This document shows positions 41,597 to 51,054 of a stretch of 64,000 nt of DNA, in pieces; positions within the stretch are counted from its first letter, which is position 1, and every line of letters begins with the position of its first letter. The translations under genes were made by a program, and so were the position numbers. The notes beneath the pieces were generated by a model. The model searched no databases, had not been told where the DNA came from, and worked only from the letters and a program-made list of their open reading frames with translations. This DNA is from Gilliamella sp. Occ3-1 (GTDB taxonomy: Bacteria; Pseudomonadota; Gammaproteobacteria; Enterobacterales; Orbaceae): the NCBI RefSeq assembly GCF_001690655.1, contig NZ_LZHQ01000009.1, forward strand, positions 37,836 through 101,835. Direction: 5' to 3'.

Positions 41597-44119
41597 TTAT
41601 TCCCCTAACATTACTTTACGTTCTTCTGCTGTTGCTGGACGATGCTGATCACGCTCAGGTACGATTTGGACATTCTCATCACGTTTGTTACTATTAATAA
41701 AATGAAAAAATCGAATTTGACCTTCTGTATTTTCAACAGCTTCCTTCCATTCACATACCATTAATTTACGTAAGCGTGTCATTTCACTTTCTAACTCAGC
41801 ATTTATACCTAATTTGTCGTCAATAATAACACTACGTAAATAATCAATACCGCCATCTAAATTTTCAAGCCAGACTGACGTCCGTTGTAATTTATCTGCG
41901 GTACGAATATAAAACATAAGGAAACGATCAATATATCGGATTAGTGTATTTTTATCGAGATCAGCGGCAAGTAAATCAGCATGACGAGGCTTCATACCAC
42001 CATTACCACACACATAAAGATTCCATCCTTTTTCAGTAGCAATAACACCGATATCTTTTCCTTGCGCTTCGGCACATTCACGTGTACAACCTGATACGCC
42101 TAGTTTAAATTTATGTGGTGCACGAATGCCTTTATAGCGGTTTTCTAGCTCAACACCAAAACCAACACTATCTCCGACACCGAATCGACACCAAGTGCTA
42201 CCTACACAGGTTTTTGCCATTCTTAATGCTTTGGCATAAGCATGACCACTCTCAAAACCAGCCTCAATAAGCTCCTTCCAAATAGCTGGAAGATCGTCTT
42301 TTTGAGCTCCAAATAAGCCAATGCGCTGTGAACCTGTAATTTTAGAATAGAGCTGATATTTTTTAGCTATTTGGCCAACAGCAATTAATCCTTCTGGAGT
42401 AATTTCACCACCAGCACTACGTGGAATTATCGAATAAGTACCATTTTTTTGAATATTACCTAAGAAAATATCATTACTATCTTGTAGAGGAATCAAATTA
42501 TCTTTAAGAATATAATCATTCCAACATGAAGCTAATAAAGATCCGACGGTAGGTTTACAAATTTCACAGCCATAGCCTTTACCATGTTTCTTAATTACTT
42601 GCTCAAAAGACGTTAAGCCCTCAACACGGATAAGATGATATAACTCCTGACGCGAATATTTAAAATGTCCGCATAATGCATGGCTGACCTCAATGCCTTG
42701 TTTAGCTAACTCTAAATTAAGAATTTGTGTAACAAGTGGGATACAGCCTCCACACCCAGTCCCAGCTTTAGTTTCAGCTTTGATTGCTGCAACCGTATGA
42801 CAACCAGCATTAATGGCATTAATAATTTTTTCTTTAGTCACATCAAAACAAGAGCAGATTTGTGCTGAATCGGGAAGCGCATCACCCCCCATAGCTGGTT
42901 TTGCTCCTGCATGTGCAGGCAGTATCAACGTATCTGGATGTTCAGGTAGATCCATATCATTAAGCATTAATTGCAATAAATTACTATAATCTGACGTATC
43001 GCCAACCAATACCGCACCCAAAAGCTTTTTATTATCATTCGAAACAACCAATTTTTTATAAACTGGCGTTGTTTCATCTAAATAAACATAACTATGACAC
43101 CCTATTGTTTTTGCTTTAGCATCGCCAATACTACCGACATCGACTCCCATAAGCTTTAGCTTAGCGCTCATATCGGCGCCTTCAAATTTATCTGCTTGTC
43201 CCATTAAATGCGCTAAGGCAATCTGAGCCATTTTGTAGCCTGGTGCAACTAAACCAAACACCTTGTTTTGCCAACAAGCACATTCACCAATAGCATAGAT
43301 ATCAGGATCCGAAGTTTGGCAATAATCATTTATAACAATTCCCCCGCGAGGACCGATTTCTAACTCACATTCTTGAGCTAATTTATCATTTGCTCTAATG
43401 CCAGTTGAAAAAACAATAAAATCGACTTCAAGTGCAGAGCCATCCGCAAATTGCATGATTTTACCAGCAGGTGTGTGAATAATTTCTTGGGTATTTTTAC
43501 TGGTATGAACACCTACCCCCATTTCCTCAATTTTACGACGTAGTTGTTCTCCGCCCTGCACATCCAGCTGTTCTGCCATAAGCACTGGAGCAAACTCAAC
43601 CACATGCGTTTCCATACCTAAGTTTTTTAAAGCTCCAGCAGCCTCAAGTCCAAGCAATCCCCCACCCACAACAGCGCCTTTTTGACAACGCTTTGCACAT
43701 TCTTGAATAGCATCAAGATCTTCAATCGTACGATAAACAAAACAATCCGAACCATCAGCACCTTTAATCGGTGGTACCCAAGGATAAGATCCTGTCGCAA
43801 TAATCAATTTATCATAAGCAACAATTCGCCCTTGTTGAGAATGAATCTCCTTACGCTGACGATTAATTAAAATAGCCCGTTCATTAAGTAAGACTTGAAT
43901 ATTATTCTCTTCGTATAAACCTTCGCGAACAAGAGAAAGCGCTTCTGCTGTGTGACCAGAAAAATAAGAAGAAAGGTGTACCCGATCATAGGCAAGACGA
44001 GGTTCTTCACAAAAAATAGTAATATTGAATTGTTTGGGCTGCATTTTATCAATTAACTCTTCAATAAAACGATGCCCAACCATCCCATTACCAATAATAA
44101 CGAGGTTGGTTTTACTCAT
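41597..44119 (-). CDS. nirB: Nitrite reductase (NADH) large subunit NirB
   Basis: Cytoplasmic siroheme enzyme reducing nitrite to ammonium with NADH; 840 residues from ATG 44119 (E. coli 847). The start MSKTNLVIIGNGMVGHRF aligns with E. coli; an upstream ATG at 44131 adds four residues. Domains in order: FAD/NAD-binding (1-400, GGGLLGLEAAG), BFD-like [2Fe-2S] with CSCFDVT and GTGCGGC, and the siroheme/[4Fe-4S] sulfite-reductase domain with CVGSTWC and GVSGCTREC. It heads nirB-nirD-nirC-cysG. A NarL-type palindrome lies about 100 bases upstream, but I find no clear FNR site. Confidence 0.96.
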   Translation of the reverse strand: MSKTNLVIIGNGMVGHRFIEELIDKMQPKQFNITIFCEEPRLAYDRVHLSSYFSGHTAEALSLVREGLYEENNIQVLLNERAILINRQRKEIHSQQGRIVAYDKLIIATGSYPWVPPIKGADGSDCFVYRTIEDLDAIQECAKRCQKGAVVGGGLLGLEAAGALKNLGMETHVVEFAPVLMAEQLDVQGGEQLRRKIEEMGVGVHTSKNTQEIIHTPAGKIMQFADGSALEVDFIVFSTGIRANDKLAQECELEIGPRGGIVINDYCQTSDPDIYAIGECACWQNKVFGLVAPGYKMAQIALAHLMGQADKFEGADMSAKLKLMGVDVGSIGDAKAKTIGCHSYVYLDETTPVYKKLVVSNDNKKLLGAVLVGDTSDYSNLLQLMLNDMDLPEHPDTLILPAHAGAKPAMGGDALPDSAQICSCFDVTKEKIINAINAGCHTVAAIKAETKAGTGCGGCIPLVTQILNLELAKQGIEVSHALCGHFKYSRQELYHLIRVEGLTSFEQVIKKHGKGYGCEICKPTVGSLLASCWNDYILKDNLIPLQDSNDIFLGNIQKNGTYSIIPRSAGGEITPEGLIAVGQIAKKYQLYSKITGSQRIGLFGAQKDDLPAIWKELIEAGFESGHAYAKALRMAKTCVGSTWCRFGVGDSVGFGVELENRYKGIRAPHKFKLGVSGCTRECAEAQGKDIGVIATEKGWNLYVCGNGGMKPRHADLLAADLDKNTLIRYIDRFLMFYIRTADKLQRTSVWLENLDGGIDYLRSVIIDDKLGINAELESEMTRLRKLMVCEWKEAVENTEGQIRFFHFINSNKRDENVQIVPERDQHRPATAEERKVMLGE

Positions 44120-44215
44120 ACATAACTCCAATTTTAATTTAATTAAATTGCTAAAAAATTTTAATTTAATAACATTGTATGAAACTGTGCATAGAATATA
44201 ACTACCCTCAAGGAT

Positions 44216-44231
44216 TACTACTTTAGTAGTA
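44216..44231. promoter_or_regulatory. NarL/NarP-type 7-2-7 palindrome before nirB
   Basis: TACTACTTTAGTAGTA is two perfect inverted heptamers (TACTACT / AGTAGTA) separated by 2 bases, the arrangement bound by NarL and NarP (consensus TACYYMT-N2-AKRRGTA, one mismatch per arm). It lies 97-112 bases before nirB and in the shared region with the MarR gene. Confidence 0.55.
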
Positions 44232-44296
44232 CTTAAATATCAAACTTGCAAAAACGTACTTAAAATAATTGCTAATTTTAGCTAAATTAGCTATAA

Positions 44297-44314
44297 TTAG
44301 CCGACTAAATAAAT
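44297..44314 (+). promoter_or_regulatory. Operator-like motif, copy A (MarR regulator)
   Basis: TTAGCCGACTAAATAAAT, containing TTAG-N4-CTAA, lies 13 bases before the MarR gene start. An almost identical motif occurs at 44866-44883 before the second gene of the cassette. TTAGCTAA repeats stand just upstream. Probable autoregulatory site of the MarR protein (inference). Confidence 0.45.
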
Positions 44315-44327
44315 TGAGTAATGATAA

Positions 44328-44825
44328 TTGAATTACAATTCAAGAAAGCTTCCTTCACGTGAAACCATAGCTCGATCACAAAGATTTAACGATGACATCG
44401 TTGATGTTTCTGGTGTTGATCTGGTTTTGAGCTTAATAACAACTGCCGATTTAATTCGTGCTAATATCTATGCGCAATTAGATAAAGATTACGGCGTTTC
44501 TGAAGGTAAGTTTGCCTTATTGATGTCATTGTTTTCAGAAGGTGAAATCTGTACCAGTGATCTTGCTTTGCGCATTGGTGTAACACCAGCAACAGTATCA
44601 GTAATGGTTAAACGAATGCTGGCAGCGCCAGAGCCTTTAATCTCGATGTCAAAAAGTGGTGATGATGGTCGTTCTCGATTAATCGCTTTAACACATACAG
44701 GCGAAAAGCTGATTCAAAATGCATTACCCAATCACCTAAAATCAATTCGCGCTTTTGCACAAGTACTCAATTCGCAAGAACAAGAGTCTTTAATATTGAT
44801 GTTACGTAAATTATTACGAAAATAA
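44328..44825 (+). CDS. MarR-family transcriptional regulator
   Basis: 165 residues with a winged helix in the middle: VSEGKFALLMSLFSEGEICTSD leads into LALRIGVTPATVSVMVKRML (recognition helix), followed by the wing with SGDDGRSRLIALT. MarR proteins usually repress adjacent export genes and respond to small phenolic or toxic ligands. The start is TTG 44328, the only one fitting this frame; no strong Shine-Dalgarno is seen. It ends before a hairpin (44827-44847) and is followed by an HlyD-type adaptor and an ABC-2 permease. Operator-like repeats flank both transcription units. Confidence 0.85.
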   Translation: MNYNSRKLPSRETIARSQRFNDDIVDVSGVDLVLSLITTADLIRANIYAQLDKDYGVSEGKFALLMSLFSEGEICTSDLALRIGVTPATVSVMVKRMLAAPEPLISMSKSGDDGRSRLIALTHTGEKLIQNALPNHLKSIRAFAQVLNSQEQESLILMLRKLLRK

Positions 44826-44826
44826 C

Positions 44827-44847
44827 GGACTTTAATCATTAAAGTCC
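44827..44847 (+). terminator. Hairpin after MarR gene
   Basis: GGACTTTAAT-C-ATTAAAGTCC, a near-perfect palindrome immediately after the stop codon, followed by TTC and a T-rich stretch. Confidence 0.5.
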
Positions 44848-44865
44848 TTCATTTCACTTAAATAG

Positions 44866-44883
44866 TTAGCTGACTAAATAAAT
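44866..44883 (+). promoter_or_regulatory. Operator-like motif, copy B (export genes)
   Basis: TTAGCTGACTAAATAAAT, 17 of 18 identical to copy A at 44297-44314. It overlaps the start codon of the HlyD-type gene, a position suited to repression. Confidence 0.45.
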
Positions 44884-46012
44884 GGAAAATAAGCTGTATA
44901 TGAAAAAAAATGTCAAAATTCCTGTTATCTTTTTACTCCTGCTAATCTTTGGCTCATTTTTAATCTTTTTAGGATCAAGAAATGATGCGGTCTCGGTTGC
45001 CAAAAGCATCAAATCTGGTGTATTAACTGCCGATGAGATTAATATTGCCTTTCAAAATGTCGGAGGAAAAGTCACCAAGCGATTTGTAGAAGAATCACAA
45101 ATAGTAAAAAAAGGTGATCCTTTAATGCAATTAGAAGATATCGATACCAAACTAGCTATCGATCGACTACAAGCTTTAGTTGATAGCCAAAAGGCGGCAG
45201 TAAACCAAGAACAAAAAAATATTGAAATCACTGAAAATGAAACCAACCTTTCGGAATTATCAACTTGGCGAAAAATAGAAGAAGTGCAAGCCAATTTAGA
45301 AGCAGCAAAATCGGCTCGAAACCTAGCTAATACTGAATTTGATCGCCAAACCCAATTACGTAAGTCGGGGGGAAACTCGCAGTCACAACTTGATAATGCT
45401 CGTAATGTTTTTATTAATGCAAAAATGCAAGTTATTAAAATTGAAAGTCAACTTTCTACCTTAATGATTGGTGCGACGCCTGAACAAATTAGCCAATTTG
45501 AGCAAACAAAAAATGCAACAGGAATGACAATACAATCAATCTTAATTGCGCGACAAAAACTGCTAAACCGCCAAAATCAATTAACACAGCTTCAATCACA
45601 ACTCGCACAAGGCGAAGCTGAATTAAAACAACTACAGCTTAATTATGATCGACTAACATTAAGAGCACCTGAAGATGGAAAAGTATTAAAACTTATGTTT
45701 GAAGATGGCGAAATGGTACCAAACGGTGCGCCAGCAGTCTTATTAGAAACCGATCGTAAATATATCGACATTTATGTGAATGAAAAAATGGTTAATGATT
45801 ATCAACCAGGCACAACGGTTACAGCAAATGTAATTGCACTTAACAAAGAAGTAAAAGGAAAAGTTCGCTTTGCCACCGCTGCACCATCATTTGCTGACTT
45901 ACGCATGACACGAGAACGAGGTCAAGCTGATTTAACCTCTTATCAAGTCAGAATTTACATAAAATCAATTCCTAAACTATTAACTGGAATGACACTTGAG
46001 GTTGAAAAATGA
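44882..46012 (+). CDS. HlyD-family periplasmic adaptor (membrane fusion protein)
   Basis: 376 residues with an N-terminal signal-anchor helix (about 13-31). A biotinyl-lipoyl-like first half (IAFQNVGGKVTKRFVEESQIVKKGDPLMQLED) is followed by a long coiled coil (about 88-255, Gln/Leu-rich with LTQLQSQLAQGEAELKQLQL) and the second half-motif APEDGKVLKLMFEDGEMV. A beta-barrel domain follows. Adaptors of this kind link an inner-membrane exporter to an outer-membrane channel. The ATG at 44900 is an alternative start. The stop overlaps the permease start by 4 bases. Confidence 0.87.
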   Translation: MENKLYMKKNVKIPVIFLLLLIFGSFLIFLGSRNDAVSVAKSIKSGVLTADEINIAFQNVGGKVTKRFVEESQIVKKGDPLMQLEDIDTKLAIDRLQALVDSQKAAVNQEQKNIEITENETNLSELSTWRKIEEVQANLEAAKSARNLANTEFDRQTQLRKSGGNSQSQLDNARNVFINAKMQVIKIESQLSTLMIGATPEQISQFEQTKNATGMTIQSILIARQKLLNRQNQLTQLQSQLAQGEAELKQLQLNYDRLTLRAPEDGKVLKLMFEDGEMVPNGAPAVLLETDRKYIDIYVNEKMVNDYQPGTTVTANVIALNKEVKGKVRFATAAPSFADLRMTRERGQADLTSYQVRIYIKSIPKLLTGMTLEVEK

Positions 46013-47163
46013 TGCAAAACATCATTAAATCCATGCTTGAAGAGCTTGACGCCATGTTGTCTGGCCATTTTATACCTTATTATAAAGTTTCGCTTGGCTT
46101 AGCTGCTATTGTTTCGCTCGTTTTTTCAATTGTATTAAGTCATGGAGCTGTGTTTGAAGGAAAAATTGCGGTTATTGATCTTGATGGTTCTCATTATTCG
46201 ACTGAATTAATTAGCAAAGTCAATACATCGCCTTATATTGAAGTGACAGAAGTAATAAGATCGCCAGTAAATCCAATAACATTGGTTTCACACGACCGTA
46301 ATTTAGGTGTTTTATATATTCCTAAAGGTCTAGAAAAAAGCTTAAAAAAAGGCGATCAAACAGTACGCCTAGGCTATTTTGCTGATGATACAAACGATGC
46401 ACAAAATGCCAAAGTACTACAAAGCCTTAATGAATATATTCCAAAATTGGGGGCTGAACTTAGTGTTGGTAAAGTTGCAGCATTAGGACTTGGTAAAGAA
46501 GGCATTGAAGCAACTTTATCACCAATGCAACTTAAAACACGATATATGTTTAATCCTGCAAGCTCGTCCACCATATCGACGATTATATATTTTGTCTACT
46601 TTTTCTCGTCACTGACTTACGGTCTAACCTCATTAATGATTATTGGCCGCTTAAAAGTAACTGGCATGTGGGAACAAACTATAGAAAGAGGATTCTTACC
46701 TTTATTAGCAAAAACAATACCTTATGCACTATTTTTTACAACAGCATTAACGCTTATCACAGCCATACTTGTTATATTTGGACAACTGCGTTTTGACGGT
46801 AACTATTTTGCTTTTGTACCGAGCATATTTATGACAGGATTGGCATTTGGTTGGCTAGGATTGTTACTGTCTTGGAAAACTAACAATCCAGGGGAAGGCG
46901 CTGGTAGAATGATTTTCTTAGTACCTCCAGGGTTTATCATGGGTGGTTCAACAATGGCTGTGGGAATAATGCCAATTTGGACTTACTATGTTAGCCATGC
47001 TTTCCCATTAGTTTGGTTATTTAAATTTTTCCGCGATTTTGCCATGCGAGGGCGCTCACTGATTGATATGTTAGCAACTTATGGGGCTTTCATCATCTAT
47101 TTAACGATTATTGCTTTTATCGTGATGATGTTTGTTGAACGAGTAAAAGTTAATGCATCATAA
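46009..47163 (+). CDS. ABC-2 type transporter permease
   Basis: 384-residue ABC-2 family membrane protein: TM1 at about 29-47, a large periplasmic domain (about 50-185) and then five or six helices from about 190 to the end. IERGFLPLLAKTIPYALFF and LVPPGFIMGGSTMAVG are typical of the YhiI/YhhJ-like group. It is coupled to the HlyD-type gene by an ATGA overlap. Neither the ATP-binding subunit nor an outer-membrane channel is encoded next to it, so the cassette must borrow them or work differently. The substrate is unknown. Confidence 0.85.
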   Translation: MMQNIIKSMLEELDAMLSGHFIPYYKVSLGLAAIVSLVFSIVLSHGAVFEGKIAVIDLDGSHYSTELISKVNTSPYIEVTEVIRSPVNPITLVSHDRNLGVLYIPKGLEKSLKKGDQTVRLGYFADDTNDAQNAKVLQSLNEYIPKLGAELSVGKVAALGLGKEGIEATLSPMQLKTRYMFNPASSSTISTIIYFVYFFSSLTYGLTSLMIIGRLKVTGMWEQTIERGFLPLLAKTIPYALFFTTALTLITAILVIFGQLRFDGNYFAFVPSIFMTGLAFGWLGLLLSWKTNNPGEGAGRMIFLVPPGFIMGGSTMAVGIMPIWTYYVSHAFPLVWLFKFFRDFAMRGRSLIDMLATYGAFIIYLTIIAFIVMMFVERVKVNAS

Positions 47164-47265
47164 TTCATTGGTAGTTTTAATTTCGAGCATTTTAAGCATT
47201 ATTGTAAAAATAATTCTAATTTGTAAAAAACGCCGAGTTGTTTACACTTCATAATTAAAATAATC

Positions 47266-48030
47266 CTATAAAAACTCATAAAGCGTTTTCCTTGAAATCG
47301 CTTTATGCGGTTTAACGGTATTATAAAAATTAATAAAGCGTTTAAATTTTTATTTTCTATCTTTTAAATTGCTAAATATTTGCTGATTATGCCACATCTC
47401 AATTCAAAGTTCGTATCACTCTTTTCGGCTTTCCCATTCGTTTGTTGGCTGGCAGGTTTGGTAAATTTTTGATTAATATGATGGCTATGACACGTTTTAA
47501 CAAATAGGTGTTCGCTGGTGCCTTGATATTCACGTCCATTATCGGAATAAATACATTCAATGATATAAGGAGATTGGGCTAACACATCGTTTGTAAAAAC
47601 TGTGCCGAGTTAAATTGGGATTTATCAGGGTAAATACCCGCATAAAGCTCACGTGAAAAATCATCAATGCCGACAAATAAATATTCTCTAGTTTTCTGTT
47701 TTGTTTAATTTTTAAGTAACGGTAAACGTTTGGTATCAACGTGTAGCATTTCACGCGGATAGGTTTTGTTATAGCATTTAGCTTGCCACCTTAATTTATC
47801 TTCAATAGATTTTTCGACTTTAACCAGACGTTTAATACCATAATAAATGGTTTTATAACATTCATTTTTACTGGTTAAAGGCACAAAAAGCTTCATTCGG
47901 GCTTTCTTTAGTACATTATAATTGTAGACCAACTGACCATAAAGCGTTTAGCCAAATCAGTGACGGTGATTTTTCTTTATGATATAGGCATCATATCATC
48001 TGTTTGGGATACAGCGTTATGTCTATGCAT
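47266..48030 (-). pseudogene. Degenerate IS481-family transposase
   Basis: Several frames on the minus strand together spell an IS481/IS3-like integrase. An N-terminal HTH (VTDLAKRFMVSWSTI), then KTIYYGIKRLVKVEKSIEDK and YPREMLHVDTKRLPLLKN, then the catalytic-core pieces REYLFVGIDDFSRELYAGIY and ECIYSDNGREYQG...HHINQKFTKP, and finally FKRFINFYNTVKPHKAISRK. Frames are broken by in-frame stops (for example after LLKN and MMPIS) and frameshifts near 47928, 47580 and 47420. At least five lesions show it is not active. It marks a past insertion next to the gat locus. Confidence 0.88.
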
Positions 48031-48104
48031 TACAATCGTTTTTCAAATTACGGTAAACAAGCAAGTCATTCCTAGAAATACTTAATGTGCTGTCACTTAA
48101 CACA

Positions 48105-48137
48105 TTTTAACCAGCAGCGATCAACTGCTGGTTAAAA
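48105..48137 (-). terminator. gatY terminator
   Basis: 13-bp inverted repeat TTTTAACCAGCAG / CTGCTGGTTAAAA with a 7-base loop, about 45 bases past the gatY stop. It could act in both directions. Confidence 0.72.
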
Positions 48138-48182
48138 ATTGTACGTTCTTGCTAATTCAAAATAACACCTTGATCTTTCATA

Positions 48183-49040
<858 letters not shown>

Positions 49041-49136
49041 TTAATCCTCATTAATCTGTTATTTTGCTACGATTTTTTTCACTTTAACGTGTTGATAATA
49101 CTTGTCATAATTATCCATATTGACAAAACCGATTTG

Positions 49137-50003
49137 CTATTCCATTGCATTTAGCATTCCCATAGTCATCGCACGTTTAAACATTACCTCTACAGTTTCT
49201 TTTTCATGGATACTAATAGCAAGCCCAGCTAACGTAACATCCCCCGATCCAACAGGATTCACCATGTTAATTTTAGGAATTGAAACTTGGTAATAGTTGT
49301 GATGGCAACGAGCAAAAGCACCATTTTTACCTAATGAGATGATGATAAAAGCAATATCATTCAGTAAAGGATGATTGACGGCTCTAACTAATGAAGTTAC
49401 ATCATTTGGATCGATATCCATTTGAATAATCTGCTGTAGTTCACCTTTATTGAGTTTGATTAAAAAAGGTTTATTTTTAGAAACGAGCGTTTCTAATAAC
49501 ATTTTACCTGATGAGTCTAGCAATACTGAGATCTGATACTTATTTGCTTTTTCAATTAATTGAGTATAAAAACCGATTGGAAATCCTTGTGGTAATGACC
49601 CTGAAATAGCAATAACCTGCGCTTGGTTAAGCAAATTCTGGTAGTGTTCCAAAAAAACATTGACATCATGATTATCTAATACTGGGCCTGACTCTAGGAT
49701 TTCAGTTTGATTTCCCTCATGTAAAATGGCAATGCAGTTTCTTGATTCATGTTGGGTGATATAAAAGTTGTAATTAATATTATCTTTATCTAATTGTTTT
49801 TGAATATACTCACCCGTTGTTCCACCAATAATGCCTGATGCAAGAACAGGAATACCTGAATATTTAATGCCTCGAGTTACATTAAGCCCTTTACCTCCTG
49901 CGTTTTTTTTTACCTCTGAGACTCGATTAATATCATTAATCGCTAATTTATTTAATGGATAAGATATATCCACCGAAGGGGGCATCGTAATTGTTAATAT
50001 CAT
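49137..50003 (-). CDS. lacC: LacC-like tagatose-6-phosphate kinase, truncated by an in-frame amber codon
   Basis: PfkB-family kinase expected to make tagatose-1,6-bisphosphate. The visible product is 288 residues. N-terminal NAGGKGLNVTRGIKYSG, RNCIAILHEGNQTE, AISGSLPQG and the catalytic NPVGSGDVTLAG are intact. After GMLNAME a TAG (49137-49139) ends the frame. Past it the same frame continues 25 codons (QIGFVNMDNYDKYYQHVKVK...) to TAA 49059-49061, and these align with the normal LacC C-terminus (EKMTGHVNMANY). The full protein would be 314 residues (LacC about 310). So a nonsense mutation or sequencing error has removed the last helix region; activity is uncertain. 1-phosphofructokinase is the alternative family call. 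Confidence 0.85.
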   Translation of the reverse strand: MILTITMPPSVDISYPLNKLAINDINRVSEVKKNAGGKGLNVTRGIKYSGIPVLASGIIGGTTGEYIQKQLDKDNINYNFYITQHESRNCIAILHEGNQTEILESGPVLDNHDVNVFLEHYQNLLNQAQVIAISGSLPQGFPIGFYTQLIEKANKYQISVLLDSSGKMLLETLVSKNKPFLIKLNKGELQQIIQMDIDPNDVTSLVRAVNHPLLNDIAFIIISLGKNGAFARCHHNYYQVSIPKINMVNPVGSGDVTLAGLAISIHEKETVEVMFKRAMTMGMLNAME

Positions 50004-50096
50004 ATTCTCACCTACGCATTGATATCGTTGGGAGAAATAACAAACTTAAATGATCACTATCATTAAATCGGCTTGGCTAGAAGCAAAAACTTTTAT

Positions 50097-50120
50097 CGTT
50101 TAGGATATTCAACCTAAACG
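50097..50120 (-). terminator. Hairpin after gatR
   Basis: Perfect 8-bp inverted repeat CGTTTAGG / CCTAAACG with an 8-base loop, followed on the minus strand by ATAAAAGTTTTT. It lies between the gatR stop and the kinase gene, which therefore probably has its own promoter. Confidence 0.6.
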
Positions 50121-50186
50121 AGTAATGGTTTTTAATATTTATGACCAATTAAGATATAAAAAAACATACGAGTGTAAGCACAAATA

Positions 50187-50960
50187 TTAAACCGTTATTA
50201 ATTTAATACCCTTTGCCACAAATTCTTTTTTACAGCTACTGTCAACATCAATATCGGTAATAATGGTATTGAGTTGGTTAAGGGGTAACACAACATTAAT
50301 CCCATTACGACCAAATTTTGATGAATCGAGCACGGCAATCACATTCTTAGCGGCATTAGCCATAACACTGCTAATAGTGTAACCTTCGTTAAACGTTGTT
50401 ATTCCTCTTTTGGCATCAATTCCATCTGCACCAACAAACAAAATATCAGCAGAGATGCCAGTTAACGATTGCTCAGCAATTTTTCCATGAAAAGAACGCG
50501 TTTTATGTCTAAGTGTACCGCCACACATAAATAGCATAATGTCACTATTGTCTGATAATATAAATGCAGAAGTAAGACTATTGGTAATCACAGTAATATG
50601 CTTCAATTTTACGAGTTCTTCAGCTATCAACATGGTAGTACTACCACTATCTAAAATAATAGTGTCACCTTCTTTAACATGTTTAACCGCTTCAATTGCA
50701 ATACGTTTTTTAGCTTCTATAAATCGCTGATAACGTTCTTCTAATTGCAGCTCTTTAAATGATTTTAAGTCACCGTTATTCATGATTTTGGTTGCTCCGC
50801 CATGAAATCGTGTTAGCACTCCTTGTTTTTCTAGCAATCTCAGATCGGTTCTGGTTGTGACCTCAGAAACATTGAACTGTTCCGATAAATCAGAAACTAA
50901 CACAGTTCCTTTCATATTAAGAAGTTCTACTATCTGTTGGCGTCTTTCACTTGCATTCAT
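50187..50960 (-). CDS. gatR: DeoR-family repressor GatR
   Basis: 257 residues. The N-terminal DeoR winged helix has RRQQIVELLNMKGTVLVSDLSEQFNVSEVTTRTDLRLLEKQGVLTRFHGGA. The C-terminal sugar-phosphate sensor domain (ISOCOT fold) has DSGSTTMLIAEEL, NSLTSAF, FMCGGTLRHKTRSFHG and ADGIDAKRG. In E. coli GatR represses the galactitol operon, and the gene context is the same here. A perfect TTTTCGAAAA palindrome lies just before its start, and related TTTCGAA motifs precede gatA, consistent with autoregulation plus repression of gatABC. Confidence 0.88.
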   Translation of the reverse strand: MNASERRQQIVELLNMKGTVLVSDLSEQFNVSEVTTRTDLRLLEKQGVLTRFHGGATKIMNNGDLKSFKELQLEERYQRFIEAKKRIAIEAVKHVKEGDTIILDSGSTTMLIAEELVKLKHITVITNSLTSAFILSDNSDIMLFMCGGTLRHKTRSFHGKIAEQSLTGISADILFVGADGIDAKRGITTFNEGYTISSVMANAAKNVIAVLDSSKFGRNGINVVLPLNQLNTIITDIDVDSSCKKEFVAKGIKLITV

Positions 50961-50969
50961 AATATTTCC

Positions 50970-50986
50970 TTTTTCGAAAATTTTTT
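50970..50986 (-). promoter_or_regulatory. Putative GatR operator before gatR
   Basis: TTTTTCGAAAATTTTTT with the perfect palindrome TTTTCGAAAA at 50971-50980, 11 bases before the gatR ATG. Related TTTCGAA motifs occur at 54381-54427 before gatA. Confidence 0.45.
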
Positions 50987-51054
50987 AGCAGTGTATAACA
51001 AACAAAATCAAAAGATAAGGTTTCATTTTCAATCACTGACTTAAATCAAAATAA

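Larger units (their letters stand above)
47164..48182. other. Region holding a decayed insertion sequence
   Basis: About 1 kb between the convergent export permease and gatY. Nearly all of it is an IS481-type relic (47266-48030, minus strand). The terminator at 48105-48137 belongs to gatY. No intact terminal inverted repeats were found, although TGTAAACAACTCGGCG-like sequence near 47230-47245 (minus strand) may be a surviving end. Confidence 0.6.

Noticed and set aside
44233..44247. Possible FNR site (TACTT-N4-ATCAA) before nirB
   Set aside because: Only one half-site is good; the other matches at two of five positions.
47557..47754. 65-codon open frame on the minus strand inside the IS481 relic
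   Set aside because: It is an out-of-frame stretch; the transposase-like residues of this interval are in another frame.
50048..50066. Fur-box-like inverted repeat (ATGAT-N4-ATCAT) between gatR and the kinase gene
   Set aside because: The half-site spacing does not fit the 7-1-7 Fur arrangement and no iron gene is adjacent; it may be an unrelated repressor site or chance.
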